Part shown: in pieces, positions 53,922 to 63,956 of the stretch | Layout of the letters: each line of letters starts with the position of its first letter | Numbering within the stretch: position 1 is the stretch's first letter | Origin: Halopiger goleimassiliensis | GTDB lineage: Archaea > Halobacteriota > Halobacteria > Halobacteriales > Natrialbaceae | Assembly: GCF_000455345.1 (NCBI RefSeq) | Contig: NZ_HG315690.1 | Span: 1,005,742-1,069,741, forward strand | Direction: 5' to 3' | Length of the DNA stretch: 64,000 nt | The notes under the pieces: generated by a model | Databases searched by the model: none | Told to the model about the DNA's origin: nothing | What the model saw: the letters and a program-made list of their open reading frames with translations, nothing else | Program-made: the position numbers and the translations under genes

Positions 53922-55551
53922 CGGGATCACCGCCGCCGCGGCCGTCGAGCGACGTCGGGTCCCCCGCGGCGTCCGTCTCGGCACCCTCGATCGGGTCGCC
54001 GTCGGCGGCCTCGAGCGTCATCCTCGCTCGCTCCCCGAGCGCCTCGTCGACCGCCGTGATGAGCGCGCGGGCCTTGTCCAGCGTCTCGTCGTACTCGCGG
54101 AAGGGGTCGGAGTCGTGGACGATTCCCGCACCCACCCGGAGGTGGTACTCGTCGGCGTGGCGGACCAGCGTCCGGATGACGATGTTGAGCGTTGCCCGCC
54201 CGTCGAAGCCGAAGAGCCCGACGCTGCCCGTGTACGGGCCGCGGCGGGTCGCCTCGAGTTCGTCGATGATCCCCATCGTCCGGGGTTTTGGCGCGCCGGT
54301 GATGGTCCCGCCGGGGAACACCGCCGCGACGGCGTTGGCCAGCGTCTCGTCCTCGCGTAGCCGACCCGTAACGTTCGAGACGAGGTGCATCACCTCCGCG
54401 TAGCGGTCGATCCGCCGGTACTCCTCGACCGCGACGGAGCCGTACGCACAGACCTTCCCGAGGTCGTTGCGCTCTAAGTCGACCAGCATGGCGTGTTCGG
54501 CCCGTTCCTTCTCGTCCGACCGGAGGTCCGCCTCGAGCGTCGCGTCCTCCTCGGGCGTCTCGCCGCGCGGCCGGGTGCCCGCGATCGGTTCGGTCCGGAC
54601 GAAGTCGTCGTCGCCGTTCGTCCCCCGCTCGAGCAGCAGTTCGGGACTCGCGCTCACCAGATCCGCGGCGCGGAACTCGAGCAAGCACGAATAGGGGGCG
54701 GGGTTCACCCGCCGGAGCGCGTCGTAGGCCGCGACGGGGTGGACCGCGGCGGGCGCGACCAGCCGCTGGGAGACGTTCGTCTGGAAGGTGTCGCCGTCGC
54801 GGACGTACTCCTTGACCCGGCGGACGCGCTCGGCGAACGCCTCGCGCCCGCAGTCGCTCTCGAAGGTCGCTTCGCTCGCCTCGACGGGTGGCTCCCCCAC
54901 CTCGGGGTCGCCCTCCCGGACGGCGCGAGCCAACTCGAGCGCGCGTTCGCGGCCACGCTCGTAGGCTTCCTCGAAGCGGTCGGCCTCGAGGTCGGCCGTC
55001 CCTACTCGGGGACACGCCGTCACCCGCAACGTCACCGTCTTCCCCTCGACCGGTGCCTCCCAGGCGGCGAACCGGTCGTAGACGGCGACCTCGAGTCGTG
55101 GCAGGCCGCGGTCGTCGACGGCCGACTCGGGTAATTCCTCGAGTTCGCGGGCGACGTCGTAGGAGAGCCAGCCCACGGCACCGCAGGGGTAGGGAACCGC
55201 ACAGTCGCCGCGAGCGAGGGCGTCCGTCTCGAGCAGCCCTTCCAGCGCTGCCAGCGTCGGGGACTCGACGCCCGCGTCGGGTCGGACGACGGCATCGCTC
55301 GAGACCGTCAGCCGGTCGATCGGGTCGACCCCGAAGTAGCCCCAGCCGGGCTGGCCGCCGGTCGTCTCGAGGAAGGCGTCGCCGTCGCCCTCGCGGGCGC
55401 GACGGTAGGCGAGAAAGGGGTCCGCGACGTCGACGCGGACCTCGATCGGAATCCTGACGCCGCGCGTCGACGACTCGGGGCCGGCGGCGGAGACTCCCCG
55501 TGCGCGGCTGCGAAACGTATCGAGCGACGTCACGACGCGCGGATCGCTCAT
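53914..55551 (-). CDS. pabB: chorismate-aminating subunit (PabB/TrpE family)
   Basis: A 545-residue enzyme. The catalytic domain (from about residue 225) has [73 protein letters not shown] and [15 protein letters not shown]. The position that is lysine in E. coli PabB (PIKGT) is alanine here (PIAGT), as in anthranilate synthase TrpE. The gene neighbourhood favours p-aminobenzoate, the motif favours anthranilate. Residues 505-545 are an acidic tail. It overlaps pabA by 8 bases. Confidence 0.82.
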   Translation of the reverse strand: MSDPRVVTSLDTFRSRARGVSAAGPESSTRGVRIPIEVRVDVADPFLAYRRAREGDGDAFLETTGGQPGWGYFGVDPIDRLTVSSDAVVRPDAGVESPTLAALEGLLETDALARGDCAVPYPCGAVGWLSYDVARELEELPESAVDDRGLPRLEVAVYDRFAAWEAPVEGKTVTLRVTACPRVGTADLEADRFEEAYERGRERALELARAVREGDPEVGEPPVEASEATFESDCGREAFAERVRRVKEYVRDGDTFQTNVSQRLVAPAAVHPVAAYDALRRVNPAPYSCLLEFRAADLVSASPELLLERGTNGDDDFVRTEPIAGTRPRGETPEEDATLEADLRSDEKERAEHAMLVDLERNDLGKVCAYGSVAVEEYRRIDRYAEVMHLVSNVTGRLREDETLANAVAAVFPGGTITGAPKPRTMGIIDELEATRRGPYTGSVGLFGFDGRATLNIVIRTLVRHADEYHLRVGAGIVHDSDPFREYDETLDKARALITAVDEALGERARMTLEAADGDPIEGAETDAAGDPTSLDGRGGGDPDE

Positions 55552-55645
55552 GTGCCTCGAGAGGGGATGCTGGGCTAATCGTCTTGTGGTTTGGACGGTC
55601 GATCCCGCTCGAGAGAGCGATCGGGAAGAATCGAGAGTCGACGGG

Positions 55646-56338
55646 TTACCGAACTTCCGCGCGGTCGATCCAGCCCTGGATGCGTTTCTCCGAGATGTCG
55701 GTCTGCTCGGCGAGTTCGGCAGCGTCCGCGTCGGCGAGTTCGGCCACGTTCTCGACGCCGGCGTCAGCCAGCCTGTCGGCGTAGGCCGGACCGATGCCCT
55801 TGATCTCGGTGACCGGTTCGCCCGGCTCCTCCGCCGTCTCCTCGGACTCTTCGGCCTGTTCGATGACCTCCTCGGTCGTCGGCTCGTCGGCGGCCGCGTC
55901 CTCGTCGCCCGGTTCGTCAGCCGTCGATTCCTCGGCGGCGTCGTCCGCCGCAGTCGCGTCTTCCTCGGCCGGTTCGTCCTCGACCGCCTCGTCTTCGGTC
56001 GCGTCGTCCTCGTCGACCGACGGTACCTCGTCGGTCTCGTCGGCCGTGACCGGCTCCTCGGGCGCGGCCGTCTTCTCCTCGGTCGGTGCCGCGTCCGTCT
56101 CCGTCGGCCCGGTCGCTTCCGCCGGTTCGGCGGCTTCCTCGGGGTCGTCGGTCGGTTCGGTCATCGAGCCGGTCGACGCAGAGGCGGGAGCCCCGGGCGC
56201 TGCCGTCTCGTCGGCCCGACCGGTCTCGTCCGCCGAGCGTTCCCGTTCGACCGTGACGCCGACGTCCCGGTCCTCCCCGCGGTGCGAGTTCGCGTCTTCC
56301 AGCCCCAACAGCGACTTCAGCTTTTGGAGGATTGCCAT
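55646..56338 (-). CDS. acidic helix-hairpin-helix protein
   Basis: A 230-residue protein. Residues 1-15 are a basic/hydrophobic helix ([18 protein letters not shown]), residues 20-175 a very long Glu/Asp/Ala/Thr-rich disordered region, and residues 177-230 a helix-hairpin-helix domain ([40 protein letters not shown]) of the type found in DNA polymerase and ligase tails. It may tether the HhH to DNA or a partner. It sits between aroE and pabB on the same strand. Confidence 0.85.
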   Translation of the reverse strand: MAILQKLKSLLGLEDANSHRGEDRDVGVTVERERSADETGRADETAAPGAPASASTGSMTEPTDDPEEAAEPAEATGPTETDAAPTEEKTAAPEEPVTADETDEVPSVDEDDATEDEAVEDEPAEEDATAADDAAEESTADEPGDEDAAADEPTTEEVIEQAEESEETAEEPGEPVTEIKGIGPAYADRLADAGVENVAELADADAAELAEQTDISEKRIQGWIDRAEVR

Positions 56339-56411
56339 TGCGCCGATATTGTCGTCACCATCACTTAAATTCGGTTGATGGGGACGGTGTTCCCTGCGAA
56401 CTCGCCGTCGA

Positions 56412-57212
56412 TCAGAGCCGCGACCGCAGCGCCTCGTTCATCGCAGCCACGGGGGCCTCCCGTCCCGTCCACAGTTCGAAGGCCTCGACGCCCTGGTAGA
56501 GCAGCATCCACGCGCCGTCGACCGTCGTCGCGCCCGCGTCGGCCGCGTCCCGCAGGAGTCGCGTCTCGAGCGGCCGGTAGACTGCGTCGAGCACGGCCAG
56601 ATCGCCGTGGAGTGCGTCGGCGGGAACCGGCGTCGCGTCCTCCTCCATCCCGACGCTCGTGGCGTTGACCAGCACGTCCGCGTCGGCGAGCAAGGAGTCG
56701 AGGTCGTCGAGACCGTGGCCCGTCGCGTCGGGCACCTCGCTCGCGAGGTCGTGGGCCGACGACTCGGTCCGGTTGGCGACGGCGACCGTCGCGCCGGCAT
56801 CGGCGAGGCCGAACGAGACCGCTCGGCCCGCGCCGCCGGCACCGACGACGACCGCGTCGCCCCCCTCGAGCGTCACGTCGTGCTCCCGGAGCGCGCGGAT
56901 CGCGCCCGCGGCGTCGGTGTTGTGGCCCGTCGGCTCCGCACCCGTGAAGTCGATCGTGTTGACCGCGCCGATCCGCTCGGCCATCGCGTCGGGCGCGACC
57001 ACCTCGAGGACGTCCCGCTTGAACGGGATCGTCACGTTCAGTCCCGTGATCCCGAGCGATTCGGCCCCGCGGATCGCGGCCGCGATCTCGTCGGGTGCAG
57101 GTTCGAAGGTGACGTAGCGGGCCTCGAGACCGCATTCGTCGTAGGCCGCCTCGTGCATCGGCGGCGAGAGCGAGTGTCCGACCGGGTTGCCGACCAGTCC
57201 GAAGACGTCCAT
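56412..57212 (-). CDS. aroE: shikimate dehydrogenase
   Basis: A 266-residue enzyme reducing 3-dehydroshikimate to shikimate with NADPH. Seen: [32 protein letters not shown] with the catalytic Lys, [11 protein letters not shown] with the catalytic Asp, [20 protein letters not shown] (NADP site) and [21 protein letters not shown] at 57212 gives MDVFGLVG; another ATG two codons upstream is possible. It provides the shikimate route leading to the chorismate consumed by the neighbouring pab genes. Confidence 0.95.
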   Translation of the reverse strand: MDVFGLVGNPVGHSLSPPMHEAAYDECGLEARYVTFEPAPDEIAAAIRGAESLGITGLNVTIPFKRDVLEVVAPDAMAERIGAVNTIDFTGAEPTGHNTDAAGAIRALREHDVTLEGGDAVVVGAGGAGRAVSFGLADAGATVAVANRTESSAHDLASEVPDATGHGLDDLDSLLADADVLVNATSVGMEEDATPVPADALHGDLAVLDAVYRPLETRLLRDAADAGATTVDGAWMLLYQGVEAFELWTGREAPVAAMNEALRSRL

Positions 57213-57334
57213 CGTCATGGTGGTCGCTCCGGGCGGGCTCCCTATAATGGGTGTGCTTCGCCGGGCACCGGCCGTCGCGGCGTTTCGCACGACGGCCGAA
57301 GGGCTTAGGGAGTCGACGGCGTCGCGGCAGGTGT

Positions 57335-57805
57335 ATGATCGAGAGCGAGCGCGACCTCTTCGTCGAGCAACTCCGGGAGCTGTACCACATCGAGCGCGAA
57401 CTCGAGGAGCTCCAGGCGGAACTCGCCGAGTCGGCCACCCGGGAGGAACTCGAGGAGTTCTACATGGCCCACGGCGAAACCACGACCGACCAGATCGGCC
57501 GGCTCGAGCCGATCTTCGACGCCATCGAGGCCGAAGTCGAACCCGGCACGATCGACAACACGGCCCTCGAGGGGCTGCGAGCCGAACGCGAGGAACTGAT
57601 CGACGAGTTCGAAGATCCGACGCTCGCCGACCTGACCGACGCGGAACTCGGGCGCGCGATCGAACGCCTCGAGATCACGAAACTCGAAACCCTGCTGACC
57701 CTCGCGGATCGGCTGAACCTGCCCGAGGAGGTCGTCGACCCGCTCGAACGAACTCGCGACGAAGCCGCGGACGGGCTCGAGCGGTTGCAGGGCGTCGTCC
57801 AGTAG
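57335..57805 (+). CDS. DUF892 (YciE-like) ferritin-like protein
   Basis: A 156-residue all-helical protein: [60 protein letters not shown]. This is the pattern of DUF892, a ferritin-like diiron family linked to stress in bacteria. Carboxylate and His residues suited to a diiron centre occur at the expected helices, though the set looks incomplete. ATG at 57335 follows a GTGT leader. Confidence 0.75.
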   Translation: MIESERDLFVEQLRELYHIERELEELQAELAESATREELEEFYMAHGETTTDQIGRLEPIFDAIEAEVEPGTIDNTALEGLRAEREELIDEFEDPTLADLTDAELGRAIERLEITKLETLLTLADRLNLPEEVVDPLERTRDEAADGLERLQGVVQ

Positions 57806-57849
57806 CAGCGGCCGCCATACAGCAGTAAAACCCGGCTCCGGCGTGCCCG

Positions 57850-58572
57850 TCACAGCAGCTGGGGCTGCTGGGTAGCGATCGCCGCGTCCCGGTCCTCGGG
57901 ATCGGTGTGGGTCCACCACGCGATCCGATCTAGCTCGAGCGGGCGGAAGTCGGTGACCAGCGAGAGCCACTCGCAGGAAGCGATCGTCCGCCGCGACGTC
58001 GACGCGTCGATCGGCACTGGCTCGTCCGGAAGCCGATCGGCGAGATCCGCGGCGACCGCCTCGACGAACTCGACGACCGTCGGATCCGGCCGGACCGTAT
58101 CGACGCCGGCCAGCTGGCGGAGGTACTGGAAGCTCCCCGGACCGACGCCCGTGATCTCCCCGATGGGATCCTCGTCGTACCGGTAGTGGTCAGCTTCGGC
58201 GGCCCACCCCCGGAGGGACGCGACGTCGTCGCCCTCGGGACGGTCGGCGAGAACCGACGCGACCTCGAGCAACACGTGACGTTTCCGCTGTGCACCGAAC
58301 GCTTCGACCAGCGCGTCGTCCTCGAGGTCGAGCGCCGCCAGGTCGGAAAGCGAGTCGACGCGACCGCTCTCGACGAACGCCGCCCGGAACCGCGAGACGG
58401 CCGGCTCGATCCCGCCGACGAAGCTCTGTCCCGTCGTGGAGGCAGCCGCTTCGGCGACGAGCAACCGGGGGTCGTCACCGGTCCAGCGGTCGAAGTCGAG
58501 AAACCCGCGGGCGAGGTCCTCCGCGGGGACGCCCTCCGCGTACGTCTCGAGGACGGTCTGGACCGAACGCAT
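57850..58572 (-). CDS. helix-hairpin-helix glycosylase-like protein of unknown function
   Basis: A 240-residue protein. The block GEITGVGPGSFQYLRQLAGV (about residues 145-164) followed by DTVRPDPTVVEFVEAVA resembles the helix-hairpin-helix and catalytic-Asp region of HhH-GPD DNA glycosylases. The usual iron-sulfur cysteines and glycosylase Lys are not seen. A DNA-binding repair-like role is inferred. ATG at 58572. Confidence 0.7.
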   Translation of the reverse strand: MRSVQTVLETYAEGVPAEDLARGFLDFDRWTGDDPRLLVAEAAASTTGQSFVGGIEPAVSRFRAAFVESGRVDSLSDLAALDLEDDALVEAFGAQRKRHVLLEVASVLADRPEGDDVASLRGWAAEADHYRYDEDPIGEITGVGPGSFQYLRQLAGVDTVRPDPTVVEFVEAVAADLADRLPDEPVPIDASTSRRTIASCEWLSLVTDFRPLELDRIAWWTHTDPEDRDAAIATQQPQLL

Positions 58573-58626
58573 CGTTCGTCCCAACGTCACACGGGGGCCG
58601 TATAGCTGTGTCGCTCGAATCGGGTA

Positions 58627-59097
58627 TCACAGCGGGATCGAGACGACCCGAGCGATCAACGCGAGCATGACGAGCGCACCGAGGAGTACGAACAGGACGT
58701 TCTCGAGCGATGGATCGCCGGCCTCGATCGGCGCGTCGTTGGGCTCGGGAGCGTACTCGTCCTCGTCGGCATCCTCGTTCTCCTCCTCGTTCTCGCCCTC
58801 CGATTCGTCTCGCGAGAGGTCGATTGGAATGCGATCTCGAGCAGCCCGTCCGTCGTGTTCCTCGTGTTCGTCGCGTTCGTCGATCCAGCCGTGGTTCCAG
58901 CCGGCGGCCTCGGAGTCCCGATCGGTCTCCCGTTCGCGACGCGGTTCCTCGTCGGAGAGCGGCCGGTGAGACGGGTTCCAGTCGCCGCCGTCGAACGGCG
59001 AGTCGTCCGGCTCCGAGCGGCGATCGGTCGGGGCCGACGACTGGTGTCGCTGGTCGTCGGTATCGTCGCGGTCCTCCCCGGACGCCTCGTCTGCCAT
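58627..59097 (-). CDS. acidic protein with C-terminal membrane anchor
   Basis: A 156-residue protein: residues 1-125 very rich in Asp, Glu and Arg without a fold, then NVLFVLLGALVMLALIARVV, one transmembrane helix close to the C-terminus. A tail-anchored cytoplasmic protein of unknown function. ATG at 59097 is chosen over an upstream ATG because of better composition. Confidence 0.7.
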   Translation of the reverse strand: MADEASGEDRDDTDDQRHQSSAPTDRRSEPDDSPFDGGDWNPSHRPLSDEEPRRERETDRDSEAAGWNHGWIDERDEHEEHDGRAARDRIPIDLSRDESEGENEEENEDADEDEYAPEPNDAPIEAGDPSLENVLFVLLGALVMLALIARVVSIPL

Positions 59098-59287
59098 AGC
59101 CGGTCGTAGGTGGTCGCGCGCCAAAAACCCGTGGTCCGCGGCCGCGGTCACGAGGAGTCAGCGAAGCGACCGACCGGGTCCGATAGCGAGCAGCCGGTCG
59201 GACGGCACACGAGGACGCATCGGCCGATCGAACCGCGCATCGAGACGAGGGATAAAGGTCTTACCGCGCGGCGAAGAACGCGAGAGC

Positions 59288-60259
59288 ATGAAAGCTGTCG
59301 TCCTCGCGGGCGGTTACGCGACCCGGCTGTGGCCGATCACGAAGTATCGGCCCAAGATGTTCCTTCCGATCGGCGACTCGACGGTCATCGACCGCATCTT
59401 CGCCGAACTCGAGGCGGACGACCGGATCGAGGAGGTTTACGTCAGCACGAACGAACGGTTCGCCGCCGACTTCGAAGCCCACCTCGCCGACAGCGAGTTC
59501 GAGAAGCCCCGGCTGTCGGTCGAGGAGACGACCGACGAGGACGAGAAGTTCGGCGTCGTCGGCGCGCTCGCCCAGCTCATCGAGCGCGAGGGGATCGACG
59601 ACGACCTGCTCGTGATCGCCGGCGACAACCTCATCAGCTTCGACGTCGCCGATTTCGTCGACTACTTCCAGGAGCGCGAGGCACCGACGCTGGCCGCCTA
59701 CGACGTCGGCTCCCGCGAGAAGGCCAAATCATACGGCCTGGTCGATCTCGAGGACGACCGGGTCGTCGACTTCCAGGAGAAGCCCGAGGATCCGAACTCC
59801 ACGCTGGTCTCCATCGCCTGCTACGCGTTCCCCCAGCAATCGCTGTCGCTCCTGTCGACCTACCTTGAGGGCGGCAACAACCCCGACGAACCCGGCTGGT
59901 TCGTCCAGTGGCTCCAGAACCGCGAACCGACCTACGCCTACACCTTCGAGGGAGCCTGGTTCGACATCGGCACGCCCGAGAGCTACCTCGATGCCGTCGC
60001 CTGGCACCTCGACGGCGAGTCGCTGGTCGCCGACACCGCGACCCTCGAGGACACGACGATCGGCGAGAACGTCCACGTGATGGGCGACGTCACTCTCGAG
60101 GGAGCCCACCTCGACCACGCGGTCGTCTTCCCGGACGCAACCATCCGTAGCGCGGACGTCCGTCGGTCGATCATCGACGAAGGGACCCACCTCGAGGAAC
60201 TCGACCTCGCGGGCGCGCTCATCGGTGCCCACACGACGATCACGAACGGGTCGTCGTAG
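59288..60259 (+). CDS. sugar-phosphate nucleotidyltransferase
   Basis: A 323-residue enzyme making NDP-sugars, perhaps for glycan or S-layer glycosylation. Residues 1-240 are the nucleotidyltransferase domain with LAGGYATRLWPITKYRPKMF (a GGxxTR signature) and VIAGDNLISFDVADF (Mg site). Residues 243-320 form a left-handed beta helix (TTIGENVHVMGDVTLEG, LIGAHTTI). The nucleotide and sugar cannot be read; glucose-1-phosphate uridylyl or thymidylyl transfer is typical. ATG at 59288. Confidence 0.9.
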   Translation: MKAVVLAGGYATRLWPITKYRPKMFLPIGDSTVIDRIFAELEADDRIEEVYVSTNERFAADFEAHLADSEFEKPRLSVEETTDEDEKFGVVGALAQLIEREGIDDDLLVIAGDNLISFDVADFVDYFQEREAPTLAAYDVGSREKAKSYGLVDLEDDRVVDFQEKPEDPNSTLVSIACYAFPQQSLSLLSTYLEGGNNPDEPGWFVQWLQNREPTYAYTFEGAWFDIGTPESYLDAVAWHLDGESLVADTATLEDTTIGENVHVMGDVTLEGAHLDHAVVFPDATIRSADVRRSIIDEGTHLEELDLAGALIGAHTTITNGSS

Positions 60260-60406
60260 CCGCCCGATTCGACGGGCGGTGTATCGAAGAACGTAGATTG
60301 GCCACGCAAGCCCTGGAGGCGGCCTGTTCGGCGGAAGAACCGTTCGACAGTCGAAATGTCGATCGCGCGGTAAACATTTAATCGGGGAGAGCCCAAACGA
60401 CAAGAT

Positions 60407-61024
60407 ATGCTCGACGCCCTCTTCGGGAACGTCCCACTCTTGTTGCTGTCCGCAGGGCTCGTCTTGATGCTCCTCGAGGCCATCTCGCCGGGAGCCCACC
60501 TCATCGTGATCGGCGTCGCGCTGGTCGGTGCCGGCCTGCTCGGCGTGTTCTTCCCGATCTCCAGCCCGTTCATTCTGGCCGGGATCACCCTCCTCATCGG
60601 CCTCGCGGCGACGTACGTCTACCACGAGTTCGACTTCTACGGCGGGAAGGGGACTGCCCAGACTAAAGACTCGAACTCGCTGTCGGGCGCGACCGGCTAC
60701 GCGACCGAACGGATCACGACCCGTGACGGCGAGGTCAAACTCGACGAGGGCGGCTTCGCCCCTTACTACAGCGCGCGGACGACCAGCGGTACGATCGAAG
60801 AAGGCGAGGAGATCATCGTCCTCGATCCGGGTGGCGGCAACGTGCTGACGGTCGAATCGATGGAGAGCATCGCCGAAGACGAGATCGATCGCGAACTCGC
60901 GAAAGGTGCCGCGAACGACCCAGCAGACGCCGACCCGGACGCGGAGGCCGGGGATTTGGTCGAGGATCCGACAAACACGGAGCCCGAGCGGGAAACCGAA
61001 ACTGAAACCGAAAACTCGAGTTAA
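60407..61024 (+). CDS. NfeD family membrane protein
   Basis: A 205-residue protein. Three helices lie at residues 7-85, then an OB-fold region from residue 95 (LSGATGYATERITTRDGEVK) and an acidic tail. NfeD proteins work with stomatin-like SPFH proteins in membrane quality control; here the stomatin gene follows after an SNF transporter. AACATTTA at 60373-60380 is a TATA-like box 27-34 bases before the ATG, so a nearly leaderless start. Confidence 0.85.
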   Translation: MLDALFGNVPLLLLSAGLVLMLLEAISPGAHLIVIGVALVGAGLLGVFFPISSPFILAGITLLIGLAATYVYHEFDFYGGKGTAQTKDSNSLSGATGYATERITTRDGEVKLDEGGFAPYYSARTTSGTIEEGEEIIVLDPGGGNVLTVESMESIAEDEIDRELAKGAANDPADADPDAEAGDLVEDPTNTEPERETETETENSS

Positions 61025-61163
61025 CGCCGCGTAGCCGTCGGTGTTCGGGATCGAACCGGTCGGTCGGACTCGCCCGGGCGGGAACCCGCCGATCGCGTTC
61101 AGCCAGGACAGAACGATCGAATCAACACCGATTTCTCACCCCAACCCCCACACCTGTGCAGCA

Positions 61164-62597
61164 ATGGCTACTCGTGACTCGTGGGTTTCGAACGTCGGAT
61201 TCGTTCTCGCCGCGATCGGCAGCGCGGCCGGTCTGGGGAATATCTGGCGGTTTCCGTGGCTGACTGCCGGTAACGGCGGCAGTGCGTTTCTCGTCGTATA
61301 CCTGCTCATCGTCGTCGGCGTCGGCGTCCCGGGACTGCTCGCCGAGTTCGTCCTCGGACGGCTGGGCCGACAGACACCGATCGGGGCGCTTCGCTCGCTC
61401 ACCGGCTCCCGGTGGGGATCGGCACTGGGCGTGTTCAACGTCGCTACGGCACTCGTACTCCTCTCGTTTTACTCGGTGGTCGGCGGATGGACCCTCCGGT
61501 ACGTACTCGCCTCGCCGTCCGGGGCGTACTTCGACCAGCCCCAGCAGTACTTCGGGGCGGCGAGCCACGGCCTCGAGGCGGTCGGGTTCCACCTGCTCTT
61601 TCTCGGCATCGTCGCCGCCATCGTCCTTTTCGGCGTGAGCCGCGGCATCGAGCGCGCCTCGAAGGTGATGCTTCCCGCGGTCGTCCTGTTGCTGGTCGGC
61701 CTCGCGGGGTGGACGGCGATGCAGCCCGGAACCGACGCCGGCTACGCGTTCTACCTCGGTTTCGACGCCGAGTACCTCGCCGCGAACGTCACGAACGTCG
61801 TCGGCCCGGCGGCGGGACAGGCGCTGTTTACTCTCTCGCTCGGCACCGGGGCGATGCTGACCTACGCCTCCTACCTCGACGAGGACGTTTCCCTCCCACG
61901 GGACACGCTCGTCATCGCCATCTCGAACACGTTCATCGGCGTCCTCGCCGGACTGGTCGTCATCCCGCTGTTGTTCTCCCAGGGTATCGATCCCGGGCAG
62001 GGTGGACCGGGTACGCTGTTCGTCGCGCTTGCGACGGCGTTCGCGTCGCTGCCCGGCGGCTCCGTCCTCGCGACGTCGTTCTTCGGGGCCGTCCTGCTGG
62101 CCGCGGTAACCAGCGGGATCAACTTGCTCGAGACGCCGGTGGGGACGCTCGTCGACCGCCTCGACGTATCGCGGCGTCGGGCGACGGTGCTGACGACGCT
62201 TCTCGTTGCGGTGACCGGGACCGGGCTATCGCTCGCCGGGTCGGCCTTTCAGTTCGTCTCCGGCACCCTCGCGGACCTGCTGTTGAGCGTCGGCCTGTTC
62301 GGGTTCCTCGCGATCGTCGGCTGGCTGCTACGCGGGGAAGCGATCGCGGAGTTCCGCGCCGGTGCCGGTCGGTTCGCCCCTCTGGCCGAACCGTGGCTGC
62401 TGACGGTCGGCTGGGTGTTACCGGTCGTCGTCCTGTTCTCGCTGACGAACACGCTCGCGTCGCTCGCCGGCGTCTCGCTGGGCCTGGGCGTCCGGGCGAT
62501 CGTCGCCGTCGTGGGCACTACCTGCTGTCGGCTAGCGGTCACGACCCGAACTGACGACCTACGAGATCTACAGCGCAGTCTCCGAAGCCTGCGGTAA
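61164..62597 (+). CDS. SNF-family sodium-dependent transporter
   Basis: A 477-residue membrane protein with about 12 helices. The Na+ site and unwound helix 1 are visible in IGSAAGLGNIWRFPWLTAGN, followed by GSAFLVVYLLIVVGVGVPGL. It belongs to the neurotransmitter:sodium symporter family; bacterial relatives move amino acids such as leucine or tyrosine. Substrate unknown. ATG at 61164 is used; the longer upstream frame has no conserved feature. The gene lies between the NfeD and stomatin genes. Confidence 0.93.
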   Translation: MATRDSWVSNVGFVLAAIGSAAGLGNIWRFPWLTAGNGGSAFLVVYLLIVVGVGVPGLLAEFVLGRLGRQTPIGALRSLTGSRWGSALGVFNVATALVLLSFYSVVGGWTLRYVLASPSGAYFDQPQQYFGAASHGLEAVGFHLLFLGIVAAIVLFGVSRGIERASKVMLPAVVLLLVGLAGWTAMQPGTDAGYAFYLGFDAEYLAANVTNVVGPAAGQALFTLSLGTGAMLTYASYLDEDVSLPRDTLVIAISNTFIGVLAGLVVIPLLFSQGIDPGQGGPGTLFVALATAFASLPGGSVLATSFFGAVLLAAVTSGINLLETPVGTLVDRLDVSRRRATVLTTLLVAVTGTGLSLAGSAFQFVSGTLADLLLSVGLFGFLAIVGWLLRGEAIAEFRAGAGRFAPLAEPWLLTVGWVLPVVVLFSLTNTLASLAGVSLGLGVRAIVAVVGTTCCRLAVTTRTDDLRDLQRSLRSLR

Positions 62598-62768
62598 GCG
62601 TCCGCTCTACCAGTTTCGCGTACTTGCCCAACAGTTACGTTCGCTCGCGTCCGATTCGAGCACCACGAACGGAGAGTCGACCTTCCCTCCGCTCGCACAC
62701 ACATCCCCAGTCGGACATGTCGTCGGGACAAGGGAATGTTTTTCACCTCACCGGCATAAGTCCGGAAC

Positions 62769-63956
62769 ATGGTCGTAGACCTACTCCCACTGCAGGCGTC
62801 GCCGGGCGGGGCACTCCTGTTTATCGGTGCCCTCGTCCTCGTCGTCGTCATCGCCGCGTTACTCAGCGCGATCGAAATCGTCGACGCGTACGAGAAACGC
62901 GCGTTGACGGTCTTCGGCGAGTACCGTAAACTGCTCGAGCCGGGGATCAACTTCGTGCCGCCGTTCGTCTCGAACACCTACCGGTTCGACATGCGTACCC
63001 AGACCCTGGACGTGCCGCGGCAGGAAGCGATCACCCGGGACAACTCGCCCGTCACCGCAGACGCCGTCGTCTACATCAAGGTCATGGACGCCAAGAAGGC
63101 CTTCCTCGAGGTCGACGACTACAAGAAGGCCGTCTCCAACCTGGCCCAGACCACCCTCCGGGCGGTGCTGGGGGACATGGAACTCGACGACACGCTCAAC
63201 AAGCGCCAGGAGATCAACGCGAAGATCCGCCAGGAACTGGACGAGCCCACCGACGAGTGGGGGATCCGCGTCGAGTCGGTCGAAGTGCGTGAGGTCAACC
63301 CCTCGAAGGACGTCCAGCGCGCGATGGAACAACAGACCTCCGCAGAGCGCAAACGGCGTGCCATGATCCTCGAGGCCCAGGGTGAACGCCGCAGCGCCGT
63401 CGAGAAGGCCGAAGGTGACAAGCAGTCCGAGATCATCCGCGCCCAGGGTGAGAAGCAGAGCCAGATCCTGGAAGCCCAGGGTGACGCCATCTCGACCGTC
63501 CTGCGCGCCCGCTCCGCCGAAGCAATGGGCGAGCGCGCGGTCATCGACAAGGGGATGGAGACGCTCGAGCAGATCGGTCAAAGTGAGTCGACGACGTTCG
63601 TCATGCCCCAGGAGCTGACCTCGATGGTCGGCCGCTACGGCAAACACCTCTCGGGCAGCGACGTCAAGGAAGACGGTGCAGAACTCGAGAGCCTCGAGTT
63701 CGACGAGGAGACTCGCGAACTGATCGGCCTGGACGACATCAGCGAGATCATCGGCGAGATCGACGAGGAAGCCGAGATGGACGTCGAAGCCATGGAACAG
63801 GAAGCCCAGGCGATCAAGGAAGGCGAGGACCCGTCGAACATCAGCGATCCCGAGCAGGTGATCGAGGAGATGGACCAGGACTTCCAGCAGACCGACGGCG
63901 GCACCGAGACCGACGTCTCGATGCCCGAGTCGGGCGAGAACCGCCAGGACGACTGA
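62769..63956 (+). CDS. stomatin/prohibitin (SPFH) family protein
   Basis: A 395-residue protein. One membrane helix (residues 17-34) is followed by an SPFH domain (about 37-215: RALTVFGEYRKLLEPGINFV, DNSPVTADAVVYIKVMDAKK), then a coiled coil with EKAEGDKQSEIIRAQGEKQS-type repeats (about 195-240) and an acidic, Glu-rich tail. It forms membrane-bound oligomers and works with NfeD. ATG at 62769; the window ends 44 bases after the stop. Confidence 0.93.
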   Translation: MVVDLLPLQASPGGALLFIGALVLVVVIAALLSAIEIVDAYEKRALTVFGEYRKLLEPGINFVPPFVSNTYRFDMRTQTLDVPRQEAITRDNSPVTADAVVYIKVMDAKKAFLEVDDYKKAVSNLAQTTLRAVLGDMELDDTLNKRQEINAKIRQELDEPTDEWGIRVESVEVREVNPSKDVQRAMEQQTSAERKRRAMILEAQGERRSAVEKAEGDKQSEIIRAQGEKQSQILEAQGDAISTVLRARSAEAMGERAVIDKGMETLEQIGQSESTTFVMPQELTSMVGRYGKHLSGSDVKEDGAELESLEFDEETRELIGLDDISEIIGEIDEEAEMDVEAMEQEAQAIKEGEDPSNISDPEQVIEEMDQDFQQTDGGTETDVSMPESGENRQDD

